The notes below the pieces were generated by a model. That model saw nothing but the letters and a program-made list of their open reading frames with translations. It was not told where the DNA came from and ran no database searches. Source: Acidobacteria bacterium AB60 (GTDB taxonomy: Bacteria > Acidobacteriota > Terriglobia > Terriglobales > Acidobacteriaceae). From it: DNA of 64,000 bases. Position numbers and translations under genes: made by a program. The stretch is taken from the NCBI GenBank assembly GCA_008682415.1, contig VANK01000006.1, positions 296,953 through 360,952 of the forward strand. Reading direction: 5' to 3'. The first letter of the stretch is position 1. The number at the start of each line of letters is the position of its first letter. Below are positions 16,100 through 24,880 of the stretch, piece by piece.

Positions 16100-18832
16100 A
16101 TGCCGTCCCGCTTCGTGCCCCGTTGCGCTGTGTTGGTTCTTGTTGCTGTATCGATTGCGTCGGGTTGGACGCAGGAGCGGAATACCCAGGGCGCAGCCGC
16201 CTACCTGGATCCGCATCTTCCCGCCGCGCAGCGGGCCCATGACCTGGTGGGCCGCATGACCCTGGAAGAAAAGGCGTCACAGTTGGAGGACTGGGCCACG
16301 GCCATTCCGCGGCTTGGGATCCCGGATTACCAAACCTGGAACGAAGCCCTGCACGGGGTGGCTCGCTCAGGATACGCGACGGTATTTCCCCAGGCGATTG
16401 GCATGGCGGCGACGTGGGATCAATCCATGGTCAACAGCATGGGAAACGTGATCTCGCTTGAAGCTCGCTCCAAGTACAACCAGGCGCAGCGGGAAGGCAA
16501 TCATCGCATCTTTTACGGCCTCACCTTCTGGTCGCCTAACATCAACATCTTCCGCGATCCTCGCTGGGGCCGGGGTCAGGAGACCTACGGAGAAGATCCC
16601 TTCCTCACCGGCCGGATGGGGATCGCGTTCATCGGAGGAGTGCAAGGCAAGGACCCCGATCATCCACGAGCCGTAGCCACGAGCAAGCACTTTGCCGTGC
16701 ACAGCGGCCCGGAGAGCCTGCGCCACGGCTTCAATGTCGATCCCAGCCCGCGTGACCTGGAAGAGACCTATTTGCCGGCCTTCCGGGCGACCGTGACGGA
16801 GGGGCATGTGGACTCGGTGATGTGCGCCTACAATTCCATCGACGAGTGGCCAGCATGCACCAACAAGATGCTCTTGAAAGAGCACCTGCGCGATGCCTGG
16901 GGATTCAAAGGCTTTGTCGTCTCTGACTGCGGCGCCATTGTCGACGTCTACAACGGGCACAAGAAGGTTGCCGACATTGAGCACGCTGCAGCTCTCTCCC
17001 TGGAAGCCGGAACCGATCTGTCGTGCAGCATCTGGGCTCCGGGATTCAATACGCTCGCCGGCGCAGTCAAAAAGGGACTGGTGAGCGAAGAGCTGGTTAC
17101 GCAGGCCGCAGAGCGCCTCTACACGGCGCGATTCAAACTCGGCCTTTTCGATCCGCAGGGATCGAATCCGCTCGACACGATCCCGTTTTCCGACACCGGG
17201 TCCGATGCCAATCGCAAGACTGCGTTACGTGCCTCCGAAGAGAGCATGGTGCTGCTCAAGAACAACGGCGTTCTGCCGCTCAAGAGCGCTCCTGGACACA
17301 TTGCCGTGATTGGCCCCACGGCGGATCTTCTCCCCTCGATTCTCGGGAACTACGTCGGCACGCCGGTGCGCCCGGTGACGCCTCTCGACGGCATGATGCG
17401 GCAGTTCCAGAGCTCGCCGATCCTGTATGCGCAGGGCTCCACATTGGTGGAGGGCGTGGGGGTACCCGTTCCGCGCACGGCGTTTGGGTTGAACCAGGGA
17501 CTGAAGACGGAGTTTTTTGCCACTCCTGATTGGACCGGCCGTCCTGTTGCGGTGGAGACGCAGCCCGCCGTGCAGACCGACTGGGAGATGGCCGAGCCCG
17601 CCCCGCAGGTACAGACCCATAACTACTCCGTGCGGTGGAGCGGAACCATCACGGCTCCCGCTCCGGGCCACTACGTCTTCTCCGTTGAGACCGGAGACAG
17701 CTTTCCGTACTCGCCCGCGGAGTCCTACCGGTTGGTTATCGATGGGAAGGTCGTGGGAGAAGGAAATCTGCGAACCGGTAACGAAGAATCCGTAATGGGC
17801 AGCTTCAAGCCCGCGCCGGGGGCATCGCCCACCGCTCCGCCGGTAGAGACATTTCCGCAGACGCCTTCCATCGGGTTCGATTTCTCCGACACCAACGCGC
17901 ACGAGTTTCGATTTGAATACTCGCACTCCGCGGATCGCTTTGGGGGAGGAGTGACACTCAAATGGCAGGCGCCCGCGCAGGCACAGTTGGACGAAGCTGT
18001 GGAGCGCGCCAGGAATGCCGATGTTGTAGTCGCGTTCGTGGGGCTGTCTCCGCAGCTTGAGGGCGAGGAGATGCCGGTCAAGCTCCCCGGATTTTCCGGC
18101 GGCGATCGCACCAGCCTCGACCTGCCGACCCCGCAGCAGAAGCTGCTGGAGGCGCTGTCCGCAACCGGGAAGCCGCTCGTTGTGGTACTACAGAGCGGCA
18201 GCGCCGTGGCGCTCAACTGGGCCAATGAGCATGCCTCCGCGGTAATGGAGGCGTGGTATCCCGGTGTTGAAGGCGGGACGGCTATCGCGCGCACTCTGGC
18301 GGGCGCCAACAATCCCGCCGGACGCCTCCCGGTTACGTTTTATGCGAACCTCGATGGCCTGCCCGCATTCACGGATTACTCGCTCAAGGACCGCACCTAT
18401 CGCTACTACACTGGCAAGCCGCTGTGGGGCTTCGGGTACGGACTCAGCTATACGAAGTTCAAGTACGGCCCCCTGAAGCTCTCCGATGAGTCGCTCAAGG
18501 CGGGACAGGGGATCACGGCGACCGTGACCGTCACTAACTCCGGCGCGGTGGCAGGAGACGAAGTGGTTGAGGCCTACCTCAAGACGCCGCAGACGGACGG
18601 CCCCGTGCACAGCCTTGCGGGATTCGAGCGCGTATCGCTCGAGCCTGGCGCAACAAAGACGGTGACCCTGAGGATCGATCCACGGTCGCTGTCGAGCGTG
18701 GACGATCAGGGCAATCGCTCGATCCTCCCCGGCAAGTACACGCTCAGCTTGGGCGGGGCGCAGCCGCAGGAGACAGACGCGAAATCGGAAGCCACCTTTA
18801 CGGTAACCGGCACTGCGCCTCTGTCAAAATGA
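16100..18832 (+). CDS. Secreted GH3 glycosidase with inserted PA14 domain (beta-xylosidase/glucosidase type)
   Basis: A 910-residue family 3 glycoside hydrolase. Residues 1-25 are a signal peptide. The N-domain carries WNEALHGVA and SKHFAVHSGPE, and the nucleophile is Asp276 in GFVVSDCGA, typical of the xylosidase/arabinosidase-like GH3 branch. The (beta/alpha) C-domain is interrupted by a PA14 lectin-like domain at about 467-625 (LKTEFFATPDWTG...HEFRFEYSHSADRFGG), then resumes with the ARNADVVVAFVGLSPQLEGEE segment. A fibronectin III-like domain follows at about 800-890. PA14 insertions in GH3 enzymes shape the active-site rim and set chain-length preference. The ATG at 16100 has GGAGG 9 nt upstream. 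It lies downstream of the winged-helix regulator on the same strand and complements the other GH3 enzyme in the window. Confidence 0.9.
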   Translation: MPSRFVPRCAVLVLVAVSIASGWTQERNTQGAAAYLDPHLPAAQRAHDLVGRMTLEEKASQLEDWATAIPRLGIPDYQTWNEALHGVARSGYATVFPQAIGMAATWDQSMVNSMGNVISLEARSKYNQAQREGNHRIFYGLTFWSPNINIFRDPRWGRGQETYGEDPFLTGRMGIAFIGGVQGKDPDHPRAVATSKHFAVHSGPESLRHGFNVDPSPRDLEETYLPAFRATVTEGHVDSVMCAYNSIDEWPACTNKMLLKEHLRDAWGFKGFVVSDCGAIVDVYNGHKKVADIEHAAALSLEAGTDLSCSIWAPGFNTLAGAVKKGLVSEELVTQAAERLYTARFKLGLFDPQGSNPLDTIPFSDTGSDANRKTALRASEESMVLLKNNGVLPLKSAPGHIAVIGPTADLLPSILGNYVGTPVRPVTPLDGMMRQFQSSPILYAQGSTLVEGVGVPVPRTAFGLNQGLKTEFFATPDWTGRPVAVETQPAVQTDWEMAEPAPQVQTHNYSVRWSGTITAPAPGHYVFSVETGDSFPYSPAESYRLVIDGKVVGEGNLRTGNEESVMGSFKPAPGASPTAPPVETFPQTPSIGFDFSDTNAHEFRFEYSHSADRFGGGVTLKWQAPAQAQLDEAVERARNADVVVAFVGLSPQLEGEEMPVKLPGFSGGDRTSLDLPTPQQKLLEALSATGKPLVVVLQSGSAVALNWANEHASAVMEAWYPGVEGGTAIARTLAGANNPAGRLPVTFYANLDGLPAFTDYSLKDRTYRYYTGKPLWGFGYGLSYTKFKYGPLKLSDESLKAGQGITATVTVTNSGAVAGDEVVEAYLKTPQTDGPVHSLAGFERVSLEPGATKTVTLRIDPRSLSSVDDQGNRSILPGKYTLSLGGAQPQETDAKSEATFTVTGTAPLSK

Positions 18833-18856
18833 GGCGATCACGGCAACGATGCCACG

Positions 18857-18882
18857 GGGCAGATTCGAGGTTCGATCTGCCC
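18857..18882. terminator. Terminator-like hairpin between convergent genes
   Basis: GGGCAGAT (18857-18864) pairs perfectly with ATCTGCCC (18875-18882), with further inner pairing (CGA/TCG). It lies between the stops of the GH3 gene (plus) and the DsrE gene (minus) and could serve both. Only a weak T-rich tract (TTGTTC) follows on the plus strand. Confidence 0.6.
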
Positions 18883-18886
18883 TTGT

Positions 18887-19333
18887 TCATTCTGTGATTA
18901 CCCGGTCCGCCCACTCCACCAGCGAAACAAAGATGGTCGGATTTCCAAACTTCGCGCCCCACTGGTCCAGGTCCGCCTGTTCTACCGATCGCGCCCGGCT
19001 GCAGGCCCCACAGGCATAAATCTGCACATGTCTCGCCGCAATCTTGCTCATGGTCTGCTCCAGCGGGGGCCAACCTACCGGAACCACCGCATTCGCCACC
19101 GACTTCCGCATCAGCGATACCGCCTCGCCCAATAGAAAAATCTGCACGGAGTGTCCAGCCTCCGATAGAGCCAGCCCGTGCAGAAACGGGAACGCGGCTT
19201 TCGTGGGATCATCGGATCCCCACGCGCTTTTCATCATGATGTGTAGCGGCTTAGCCGATGTTGGTTGTGCCCAAGCGGTTATCCCTAGAAATGGAGCCGC
19301 CAGCATCTGGCGCAGAAACGATCGTCTTGCCAC
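18887..19333 (-). CDS. DsrE/DsrF-like protein with twin-arginine signal
   Basis: A 148-residue product starting at GTG (19331-19333), chosen because GGGAGG lies 5 nt upstream. The N-terminus VARRSFLRQMLAAPFLGITAWAQ is a Tat-type signal (RRxFL) with a short hydrophobic stretch and an A-x-A-like cleavage site, so export in folded form is likely. The mature part resembles the DsrE sulfur-relay fold (LHIMMKSAWGSDDPTKAAFPFLHGLALSEAGHSVQIFLLGEAV) with a Cys pair in YACGACSRAR near the position of the DsrE active cysteine. Cytoplasmic DsrE proteins carry persulfides. An exported one with a C-x-x-C is unusual and may bind sulfur or metals outside the cytoplasm. It is convergent with the GH3 gene and divergent from pntAA. 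Confidence 0.7.
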   Translation of the reverse strand: MARRSFLRQMLAAPFLGITAWAQPTSAKPLHIMMKSAWGSDDPTKAAFPFLHGLALSEAGHSVQIFLLGEAVSLMRKSVANAVVPVGWPPLEQTMSKIAARHVQIYACGACSRARSVEQADLDQWGAKFGNPTIFVSLVEWADRVITE

Positions 19334-19471
19334 TTGCACCTCCCTGCTCGGTGGGCTAGGCGCTGAGAATAGCATCCTCTTTCGGTGTCACCCAGAATCT
19401 TCTCCTGGAATGATCCCGGTCTGTTCAACAGAAGCGGACGTTTGCGGCGCAAGATGGCACGCGGAACCGCT

Positions 19472-19515
19472 CGTGACCCGAGTCACAGGATATTGCTTCA
19501 CACCGCTTTGATAAT
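19472..19515 (+). promoter_or_regulatory. Candidate CRP/FNR-family activated promoter of pntAA
   Basis: CGTGA-N6-TCACA (19472-19487) matches the CRP consensus TGTGA-N6-TCACA at 9 of 10 positions. A -10-like box GATAAT lies at 19510-19515, while the expected -35 position has no match. The site centre (19479.5) lies about 42 bp before the inferred start of transcription, the class II activator position. The pntAA GTG start is about 75 bp further on. Confidence 0.45.
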
Positions 19516-19595
19516 CCTTCAAGAGGGCATGGACAGGCCTGTGCTCGGGGCAGTATCGTCCATCCAATCCTCATTCCCGTCCTCGGAGGCCATTC

Positions 19596-20738
19596 GTGCT
19601 CATTGGGATCTTGAAGGAGTCGTCTGCGGGCGAGACCCGTGTCGCCCTGCTTCCGGAGAACCTGAAAGGGCTCCGCGCTCAGGGCATTGATGTAATGGTG
19701 GAGCGCGGCGCGGGCGAGGCGGCGAGCGCCTCCGACCAGGCCTACGTCGACGCTGGCGCGGTTGTGACCGCCGAGCGCGAAACCATTCTCTCCAGCGCCG
19801 ATTTGCTGCCCACCGTCAACGCACTCAACAGCACCGATCAGGCGAGCCTCAAGCCAGGTGCAGTCACCCTCGGGTTCCTGCGCCCGTTGGATGCCGCGGC
19901 GGCGCTTGTTCCGGCAATCGAACGTGGCGCGACACTCTTCAGCATGGAGTTGATCCCGCGCATTTCGCGGGCTCAATCGATGGACGCGCTCTCCTCCATG
20001 GCAACCGTTGCTGGATACAAAGCGGTGATCATGGCCGCCGACCGCATTCCCCGTCTCTTCCCTATGCTCATGACAGCGGCGGGAACGATTCCCCCCGCTC
20101 GGGTGTTCGTAATCGGCGCGGGAGTGGCCGGTCTGCAGGCGATCGCCACGGCGCGCAGACTTGGCGCCGTTGTGGAAGCATACGATGTGCGCGCCGCGGC
20201 CGGAGAACAGGTCCGGTCGCTGGGAGCCAAGTTTCTCGACGTCGACCTGGGCGGCATCACGACGGAGGGCGGGGGCGGTTACGCTGCGGAGCTCACGGAA
20301 GAGGCCCTCGATCGCGGCCGCGATCTGATCACCAAAACCGCCGCGCATTCCGACGTCATCGTAACCACGGCGCAGGTGCCGGGGCGTCCCGCGCCGCGCC
20401 TGATTCGCCGCGCAGCCATCGAGGCCATGCGCCCGGGATCGGTGCTTGTCGATTTGGCCGCCCCGGCGGGAGGAAACTGTGAGCTCACCCGGCCGGGTGA
20501 GACGCAGCAGTTCCAGGGGGTGACGCTCCTCGCTCCACTGAACCTTCCCGCGGAGGTTCCGGTCCATGCCAGTCAGCTGTATGCGCGCAACATTCTCAAT
20601 TTCTTCAGCCTCCTCGTGAAGAAAGGCGAGCTCAGCCTCGACCTGTCGGACGAGGTTCTTGCCGGCGCCTGTGTGGCGCATCAAGGCAAGCCCTTCAACC
20701 CGCGCGTGGCGAAACTCCTGGAGACCGTGGTGAGTTGA
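19596..20738 (+). CDS. pntAA: NAD(P) transhydrogenase subunit alpha, domain I (PntAA)
   Basis: The soluble NAD(H)-binding part of the proton-translocating transhydrogenase, which couples NADH + NADP+ exchange to proton flow. The 380-residue product has the alanine dehydrogenase/PNT N-domain (MLIGILKESSAGETRVALLP) and a Rossmann domain with VFVIGAGVAGLQAIATARRLGAVVEAYDVR (about 170-200). VDLAAPAGGNCE and TLLAPLNLPAEVPVHASQLYARN are also typical. It starts at GTG with GGAGG 6 nt upstream. The alpha subunit is split here into PntAA and PntAB, as in Rhodospirillum and many other non-enteric bacteria. pntAB and pntB follow on the same strand. Regulation by a CRP-type activator is suggested by the upstream site. 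Confidence 0.95.
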   Translation: MLIGILKESSAGETRVALLPENLKGLRAQGIDVMVERGAGEAASASDQAYVDAGAVVTAERETILSSADLLPTVNALNSTDQASLKPGAVTLGFLRPLDAAAALVPAIERGATLFSMELIPRISRAQSMDALSSMATVAGYKAVIMAADRIPRLFPMLMTAAGTIPPARVFVIGAGVAGLQAIATARRLGAVVEAYDVRAAAGEQVRSLGAKFLDVDLGGITTEGGGGYAAELTEEALDRGRDLITKTAAHSDVIVTTAQVPGRPAPRLIRRAAIEAMRPGSVLVDLAAPAGGNCELTRPGETQQFQGVTLLAPLNLPAEVPVHASQLYARNILNFFSLLVKKGELSLDLSDEVLAGACVAHQGKPFNPRVAKLLETVVS

Positions 20739-20802
20739 CCGACCACGCGCCGCGCGGTGCGGCATCAACCCGGGCCAGCCAAGCTGGCCCCGCAGAGGGC
20801 TC

Positions 20803-21129
20803 ATGAATCCAGCGGTTCTGATTGCTTCGGTGTATGTCTTCGCCCTCGCGGCATTTCTGGGCTACCAGGTCATCAGCAGGGTACCGCCTCTGCTGCATAC
20901 GCCTCTGATGTCGGCAACAAACGCCATCTCCGGCATCTCCCTGATCGGCTCACTGGTGCTCGCGGGAGCGAAGGGCTATCCCCTGCCCGCCCACATCCTC
21001 GGGTTTGTGGCGGTCACGACCGCGACGGTCAACGTGGTCGGCGGCTTTGGCATCACCGATCGCATGCTGAAGATGTTCCGCAAAAAGACCGATCAGAAGG
21101 CAGCCGCGACCAAGGCGGTGCCCCAATGA
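20803..21129 (+). CDS. pntAB: NAD(P) transhydrogenase subunit alpha, membrane part (PntAB)
   Basis: The small membrane subunit of the split transhydrogenase, 108 residues with three or four hydrophobic helices (VLIASVYVFALAAFLGYQVI, LMSATNAISGISLIGSLVLAG, ILGFVAVTTATVNVVGGF). The motif TPLMSATNAISGI is characteristic of the proton-channel half in PntA. The C-terminus ITDRMLKMFRKK is cytoplasmic and basic. It starts 64 bp after pntAA, and its stop overlaps the pntB start (ATGA), which suggests translational coupling of the two membrane components. Confidence 0.95.
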   Translation: MNPAVLIASVYVFALAAFLGYQVISRVPPLLHTPLMSATNAISGISLIGSLVLAGAKGYPLPAHILGFVAVTTATVNVVGGFGITDRMLKMFRKKTDQKAAATKAVPQ

Positions 21130-22505
21130 GCCTGACATCGTACTTCATGGAGGCTACCTACCTGGTCGCATCCATTCTCTTCATCCTGTCGCTCAAGATG
21201 ATGTCGCATCCGGACACGGCCCGACGCGGCATGTTCCTGGCCGAGGGCGGAATGTTTGCGGCGATCGTTGGCACCCTGATCGGCGCGCATATCGTGACCT
21301 GGACCTGGATTATTGCCGGGCTGGCCGTGGGGTCTATCATCGGCGCGTGGATGGCGGTGACGGTTCCGATGACGGCGATGCCGCAGCGGACTGCGCTGTC
21401 CCACGCCTTCGGCGCTCTGGCCGCGGCGCTCGTCGGGGTTGGCGAATTCCTGGTCAACATTGCCGAATTGGGGCCAGTGAAGCGTGGCGCTCTTGGATTC
21501 GAGATCATGCTCGGCGCGCTCACCACTACCGGTTCGCTCATTGCCGCAGCCAAGTTGCAAGGCATTATCCAGGGAAAGCCCATCCAGTTTCGTGGCCAGA
21601 ACCTTCTCAACCTCAGCATTGCGGTCGTCATGGCAGGATGCTTCTTCTATTTCTGGTTCGATCCCAGCGCGACTTTCGTCTTCTACACCATGCTGGGCGT
21701 GGCTTTCGTGTTCGGTGTTCTGCTCGTGATTCCCATCGGCTCGGCCGATATGCCGGTGGTGATGTCGCTGTTGAACTCGTACGCCGGACTGGCCGCAGCC
21801 GCAACGGGCTTCGTGCTGGGAAATAACGTGCTCATCATCGCCGGCACGCTCGACGGATTCTCCGGGTTCATCCTCTCGGTGCTGATGTGCAAGGCCATGA
21901 ACCGTTCCATCACGAACGTCCTCTTCGGCGGATTCGGCTCGGCTGTGGGTGAAGCCACGTCCAACGCCGGCGGCATTATGCGCGAGATCTCACTGGACGA
22001 TGCCGCGATGCAGCTCGCATTTGCCAACCGCGTCATCTTTGTTCCCGGATACGGTCTGGCAACGGCACAGGCGCAGCATGCTGTTCGGGAACTCGCAGAG
22101 CTTCTGGAAGAACGCGGAGTGGGCGTCAAATACGCCATTCACCCGGTCGCCGGCAGAATGCCCGGACATATGAACGTTCTGCTCGCCGAAGCCAACGTAC
22201 CGTATTCCGCGCTCTACGAAATGGAACAGATCAACCCGGAGTTCTCCTCCACCGATGTCGCCGTCGTGATCGGCGCCAACGACGTGGTAAACCCCGACGC
22301 CCGCGACAATCCGAAGTCGCTCATCGCGGGCATGCCGATTCTGGAGGTTGACCGCGCCAAGAGCGTGATCGTCCTCAAGCGGGGCCAGGGCCGCGGGTTT
22401 TCAGGGCTCGAGAATCCACTCTTCTTCAAATCGTGCACGGCGATGCTCTATGGGGACGCAAAATCGAGCCTCAGCCATTTGGCACAAGCTGTTCAACACG
22501 TTTGA
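21126..22505 (+). CDS. pntB: NAD(P) transhydrogenase subunit beta (PntB)
   Basis: The large membrane and NADP(H)-binding subunit, 459 residues. Residues 1 to about 265 hold the membrane helices (LVASILFILSLKMMSHPDTARRGM; HAFGALAAALVGVGEFL; VVMSLLNSYAGLAAAATGFVLGN). The C-terminal domain III (about 280-459) has PGYGLATAQAQHAVRELAELL, the HPVAGRMPGHMNVLLAEANVPY loop, GANDVVNPDAR and the terminal KRGQGRGFSGLENPLF, all signature elements for NADP binding. The length matches the family (462 aa in E. coli). The ATG overlaps the pntAB stop by 4 bp. The enzyme likely supplies NADPH using the proton gradient. Confidence 0.96.
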   Translation: MSLTSYFMEATYLVASILFILSLKMMSHPDTARRGMFLAEGGMFAAIVGTLIGAHIVTWTWIIAGLAVGSIIGAWMAVTVPMTAMPQRTALSHAFGALAAALVGVGEFLVNIAELGPVKRGALGFEIMLGALTTTGSLIAAAKLQGIIQGKPIQFRGQNLLNLSIAVVMAGCFFYFWFDPSATFVFYTMLGVAFVFGVLLVIPIGSADMPVVMSLLNSYAGLAAAATGFVLGNNVLIIAGTLDGFSGFILSVLMCKAMNRSITNVLFGGFGSAVGEATSNAGGIMREISLDDAAMQLAFANRVIFVPGYGLATAQAQHAVRELAELLEERGVGVKYAIHPVAGRMPGHMNVLLAEANVPYSALYEMEQINPEFSSTDVAVVIGANDVVNPDARDNPKSLIAGMPILEVDRAKSVIVLKRGQGRGFSGLENPLFFKSCTAMLYGDAKSSLSHLAQAVQHV

Positions 22506-22784
22506 CGCCCGATGCAAAGATGCTTAGGCAAGTTGCAGGTACTCACCTGTAAACAGCGACGGCCTCACAAGAGGGATATGCTGCACATTATCCTGCAGTT
22601 AGCCTGTCAGACAACTTTGACTTGACTCCGAGTCGCAATTCTGCGACGATTCGCTCTCGTCCGAGAGAACCACCCCAGGGCCTTTTGTATTCGCGTCCCC
22701 CTCTAACCTTGCGAATACGCTGCTGCTTGCAATCGCTTTTGCCTGCGCTGTTCCTAATGCCAATCCCCCGGCCGGAGCACAATC
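22506..22784 (+). promoter_or_regulatory. Upstream region of the eCIS operon
   Basis: These 279 bp between pntB and the sheath gene contain overlapping TTGACT copies (-35-like, 22617-22627). The inverted repeat GTCGCA-ATTC-TGCGAC (22632-22647) sits where a repressor would block or an activator would bend the promoter. No good -10 box is visible. This is the only sizeable gap before the 22-kb tail operon and so the likely control region. Confidence 0.4.
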
Positions 22785-24818
22785 ATGTCCAGCACATACA
22801 CCTATCCTGGTGTGTACATTCAGGAACTGCAGAGTCCCGTTCACACCATTGCCGGCGTAGCAACCTCGATCGCGGCATTCGTGGGCTTCACCGCTCGCGG
22901 CATCGATAATCGCGCGCAGGAGATCTTCAGCTTCGCTGACTTTGAACGATTGTATGGAGGGCTGGCGTCCAACAGCGAAGTCAGCTACGCGGTCCAGCAA
23001 TTTTTTCAGAACGGCGGGACGCAGGCCTATGTGGTTCGCACGCCGATGCATTATCCGGCCGGCCCACCCGCACCAGTCCCGTATGCCGAGGTAGCAATCG
23101 CCAACGGTGAAGTCACATTCAAAGCCCTCAGCTCAGGGGTGTGGGCAAACGGGCAGCTTCTGGTGGATATCGATGTAGTCGGTCTCGACCTGACGGCGGA
23201 TCCGTTCGCTTTCAATCTCACCGTGACCGACCTGCTGGATCAGACCTCGGAATCTTTTCCATCGGTGACGCTGGACAACACGCGCCAGAACTTTGTGAGT
23301 TCGGTGATCAACGATCCTGATAACGGCTCGCAGCTGATCGCGGTATCCACCAGTTTGCCGGCGCCTCCTGCTCTGCCGAACGCGCTAGCTACGACAGGAG
23401 TTCTTGGCACGGCGCTTACTATCACCGGAGCGGGCGGAGTGAACTCCGCGCTGGGTGGTGGCACGGCGACGGCGAACGCGGATTGCAACCTGGTTTTAAC
23501 CATTCCTCATGTAGCCGCCACGCCCGTCACCATCAAAGTGATCGGTAACGGCAACAACATCCCGCAGACGGTGACCGGGCTTGCGGCCCAGCTGCAGCAG
23601 GCCTTGAACAACTGGCTCATGGTGAATTTACCGGGAGCTTCGGTGATCTGCAGCGCGGAGCCAAGCGGCGGAGCGGGAGGGTCGGGGATCGCGGTTCGCG
23701 CAACCATCCCCAATCAGCCCGACGTCGTCATCAGTTTCGGGACGCCAGGATCGGGCCACGATGCTTCAGTGGCCTTGGGGTTGAACGCGCCGGCTCACGC
23801 CAATGTTGCCCACTATGCACTGGGCGGAGCAACAGCGAATCCCCTGCCCGGCATTACCTGCACGCAGGCGACACAGCCCTCCGGCCTGCCTCAGAGCGCG
23901 GAACTGATCGGCGATCCATTAGCCTTCTCGGGCATTTACGCGCTGAATAAGGTGGACCTGTTCAATCTGCTCTGTATTCCCGAAGCTGCGCGCGCGCTCC
24001 CGGGCGATCCGAACTCCGCCGACCCCAACATCAACGCCACGCAGATCTATTCGGCCGCCATCGCACTCTGCGTACAGAGGCGCGCCATGCTTCTGATCGA
24101 TACGCCGCCCAATGTGAACACCGTGTCGGGAGCGGTTGACTGGAAGACCAATGGCATCGGAGTCGTGAATGCCAATGGAGCCGCGTTCTTCCCGCGGCTG
24201 CGCCTGGCCGACGCGATGAACAACGGCAAGCTCCGCACCTTCGCTCCCTCCGGGGTGGTGGCCGGTGTCTATGCCAATATCGATGCCACGCGAGGGGTTT
24301 GGAAAGCGCCCGCCGGGATCGAAGCCACGCTGAATGGCGTGCAGAACATGACCTACAATCTCAGCGACCAGGAAAACGGCGCGCTGAATCCGTTAGGACT
24401 CAACTGCTTTCGCACCTTTCCGCTATACGGTCCCGTGCTATGGGGAGCGCGTACGCTGGTGGGCGCTGACGCCATGGCCAACCAGTGGAAGTATGTCCCG
24501 GTGCGGCGCACCGCTCTGTTCCTGGAAGAGAGCCTCTATCGCGGATTAAAGTGGGTTGTCTTTGAGCCCAATGATGAGCCGCTCTGGGCCGCGATACGGC
24601 TCAACGTCGAGGCCTTTATGGATTCCCTCTTCAAGAAGGGGGCTTTCCAGGGAACCACAGCCGCTCAGGCTTATTTCGTTAAATGCGATAGCGAAACCAC
24701 GACTCAGACCGATATCGATTCGGGGATCGTCAACATCCTTGTCGGATTCGCGCCGCTCAAGCCGGCAGAGTTCGTTGTCATTCAGATCGAGCAACTGGCC
24801 GGACAGACTGGTTCGTAA
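22785..24818 (+). CDS. eCIS contractile tail sheath protein (Afp2-4-like)
   Basis: The outer contractile sheath subunit of a phage-tail-like injection system; its contraction drives the inner tube through a target envelope. The 677-residue product has the classic N-terminus YTYPGVYIQELQSPVHTIAGVATSIAAFVGF and the family C-terminus: VRRTALFLEESLYRGLKWVVFEPNDEPLWAAIR, then FMDSLFKKGAFQG and VKCDSETT. These C-terminal segments make the extended-arm mesh between sheath rings. Residues about 90-380 form a large Gly/Ala/Thr-rich insertion, longer than in Afp/PVC sheaths (about 350-480 aa in total), which probably makes a surface-exposed domain. Only one sheath gene is present, as in simpler eCIS types. 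GGAG precedes the ATG. It is the first gene of the operon, followed by the tube gene. Confidence 0.93.
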   Translation: MSSTYTYPGVYIQELQSPVHTIAGVATSIAAFVGFTARGIDNRAQEIFSFADFERLYGGLASNSEVSYAVQQFFQNGGTQAYVVRTPMHYPAGPPAPVPYAEVAIANGEVTFKALSSGVWANGQLLVDIDVVGLDLTADPFAFNLTVTDLLDQTSESFPSVTLDNTRQNFVSSVINDPDNGSQLIAVSTSLPAPPALPNALATTGVLGTALTITGAGGVNSALGGGTATANADCNLVLTIPHVAATPVTIKVIGNGNNIPQTVTGLAAQLQQALNNWLMVNLPGASVICSAEPSGGAGGSGIAVRATIPNQPDVVISFGTPGSGHDASVALGLNAPAHANVAHYALGGATANPLPGITCTQATQPSGLPQSAELIGDPLAFSGIYALNKVDLFNLLCIPEAARALPGDPNSADPNINATQIYSAAIALCVQRRAMLLIDTPPNVNTVSGAVDWKTNGIGVVNANGAAFFPRLRLADAMNNGKLRTFAPSGVVAGVYANIDATRGVWKAPAGIEATLNGVQNMTYNLSDQENGALNPLGLNCFRTFPLYGPVLWGARTLVGADAMANQWKYVPVRRTALFLEESLYRGLKWVVFEPNDEPLWAAIRLNVEAFMDSLFKKGAFQGTTAAQAYFVKCDSETTTQTDIDSGIVNILVGFAPLKPAEFVVIQIEQLAGQTGS

Positions 24819-24880
24819 CGAACGGCTACATAACACTCGATCGTTCAATCCCCCAACCAACGGAATCCGCGAGGTGAATC

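Noticed and set aside
19425..20804. 459-codon frame antisense to pntAA
   Set aside because: pntAA is unambiguous on the other strand; the antisense product has no known pattern.
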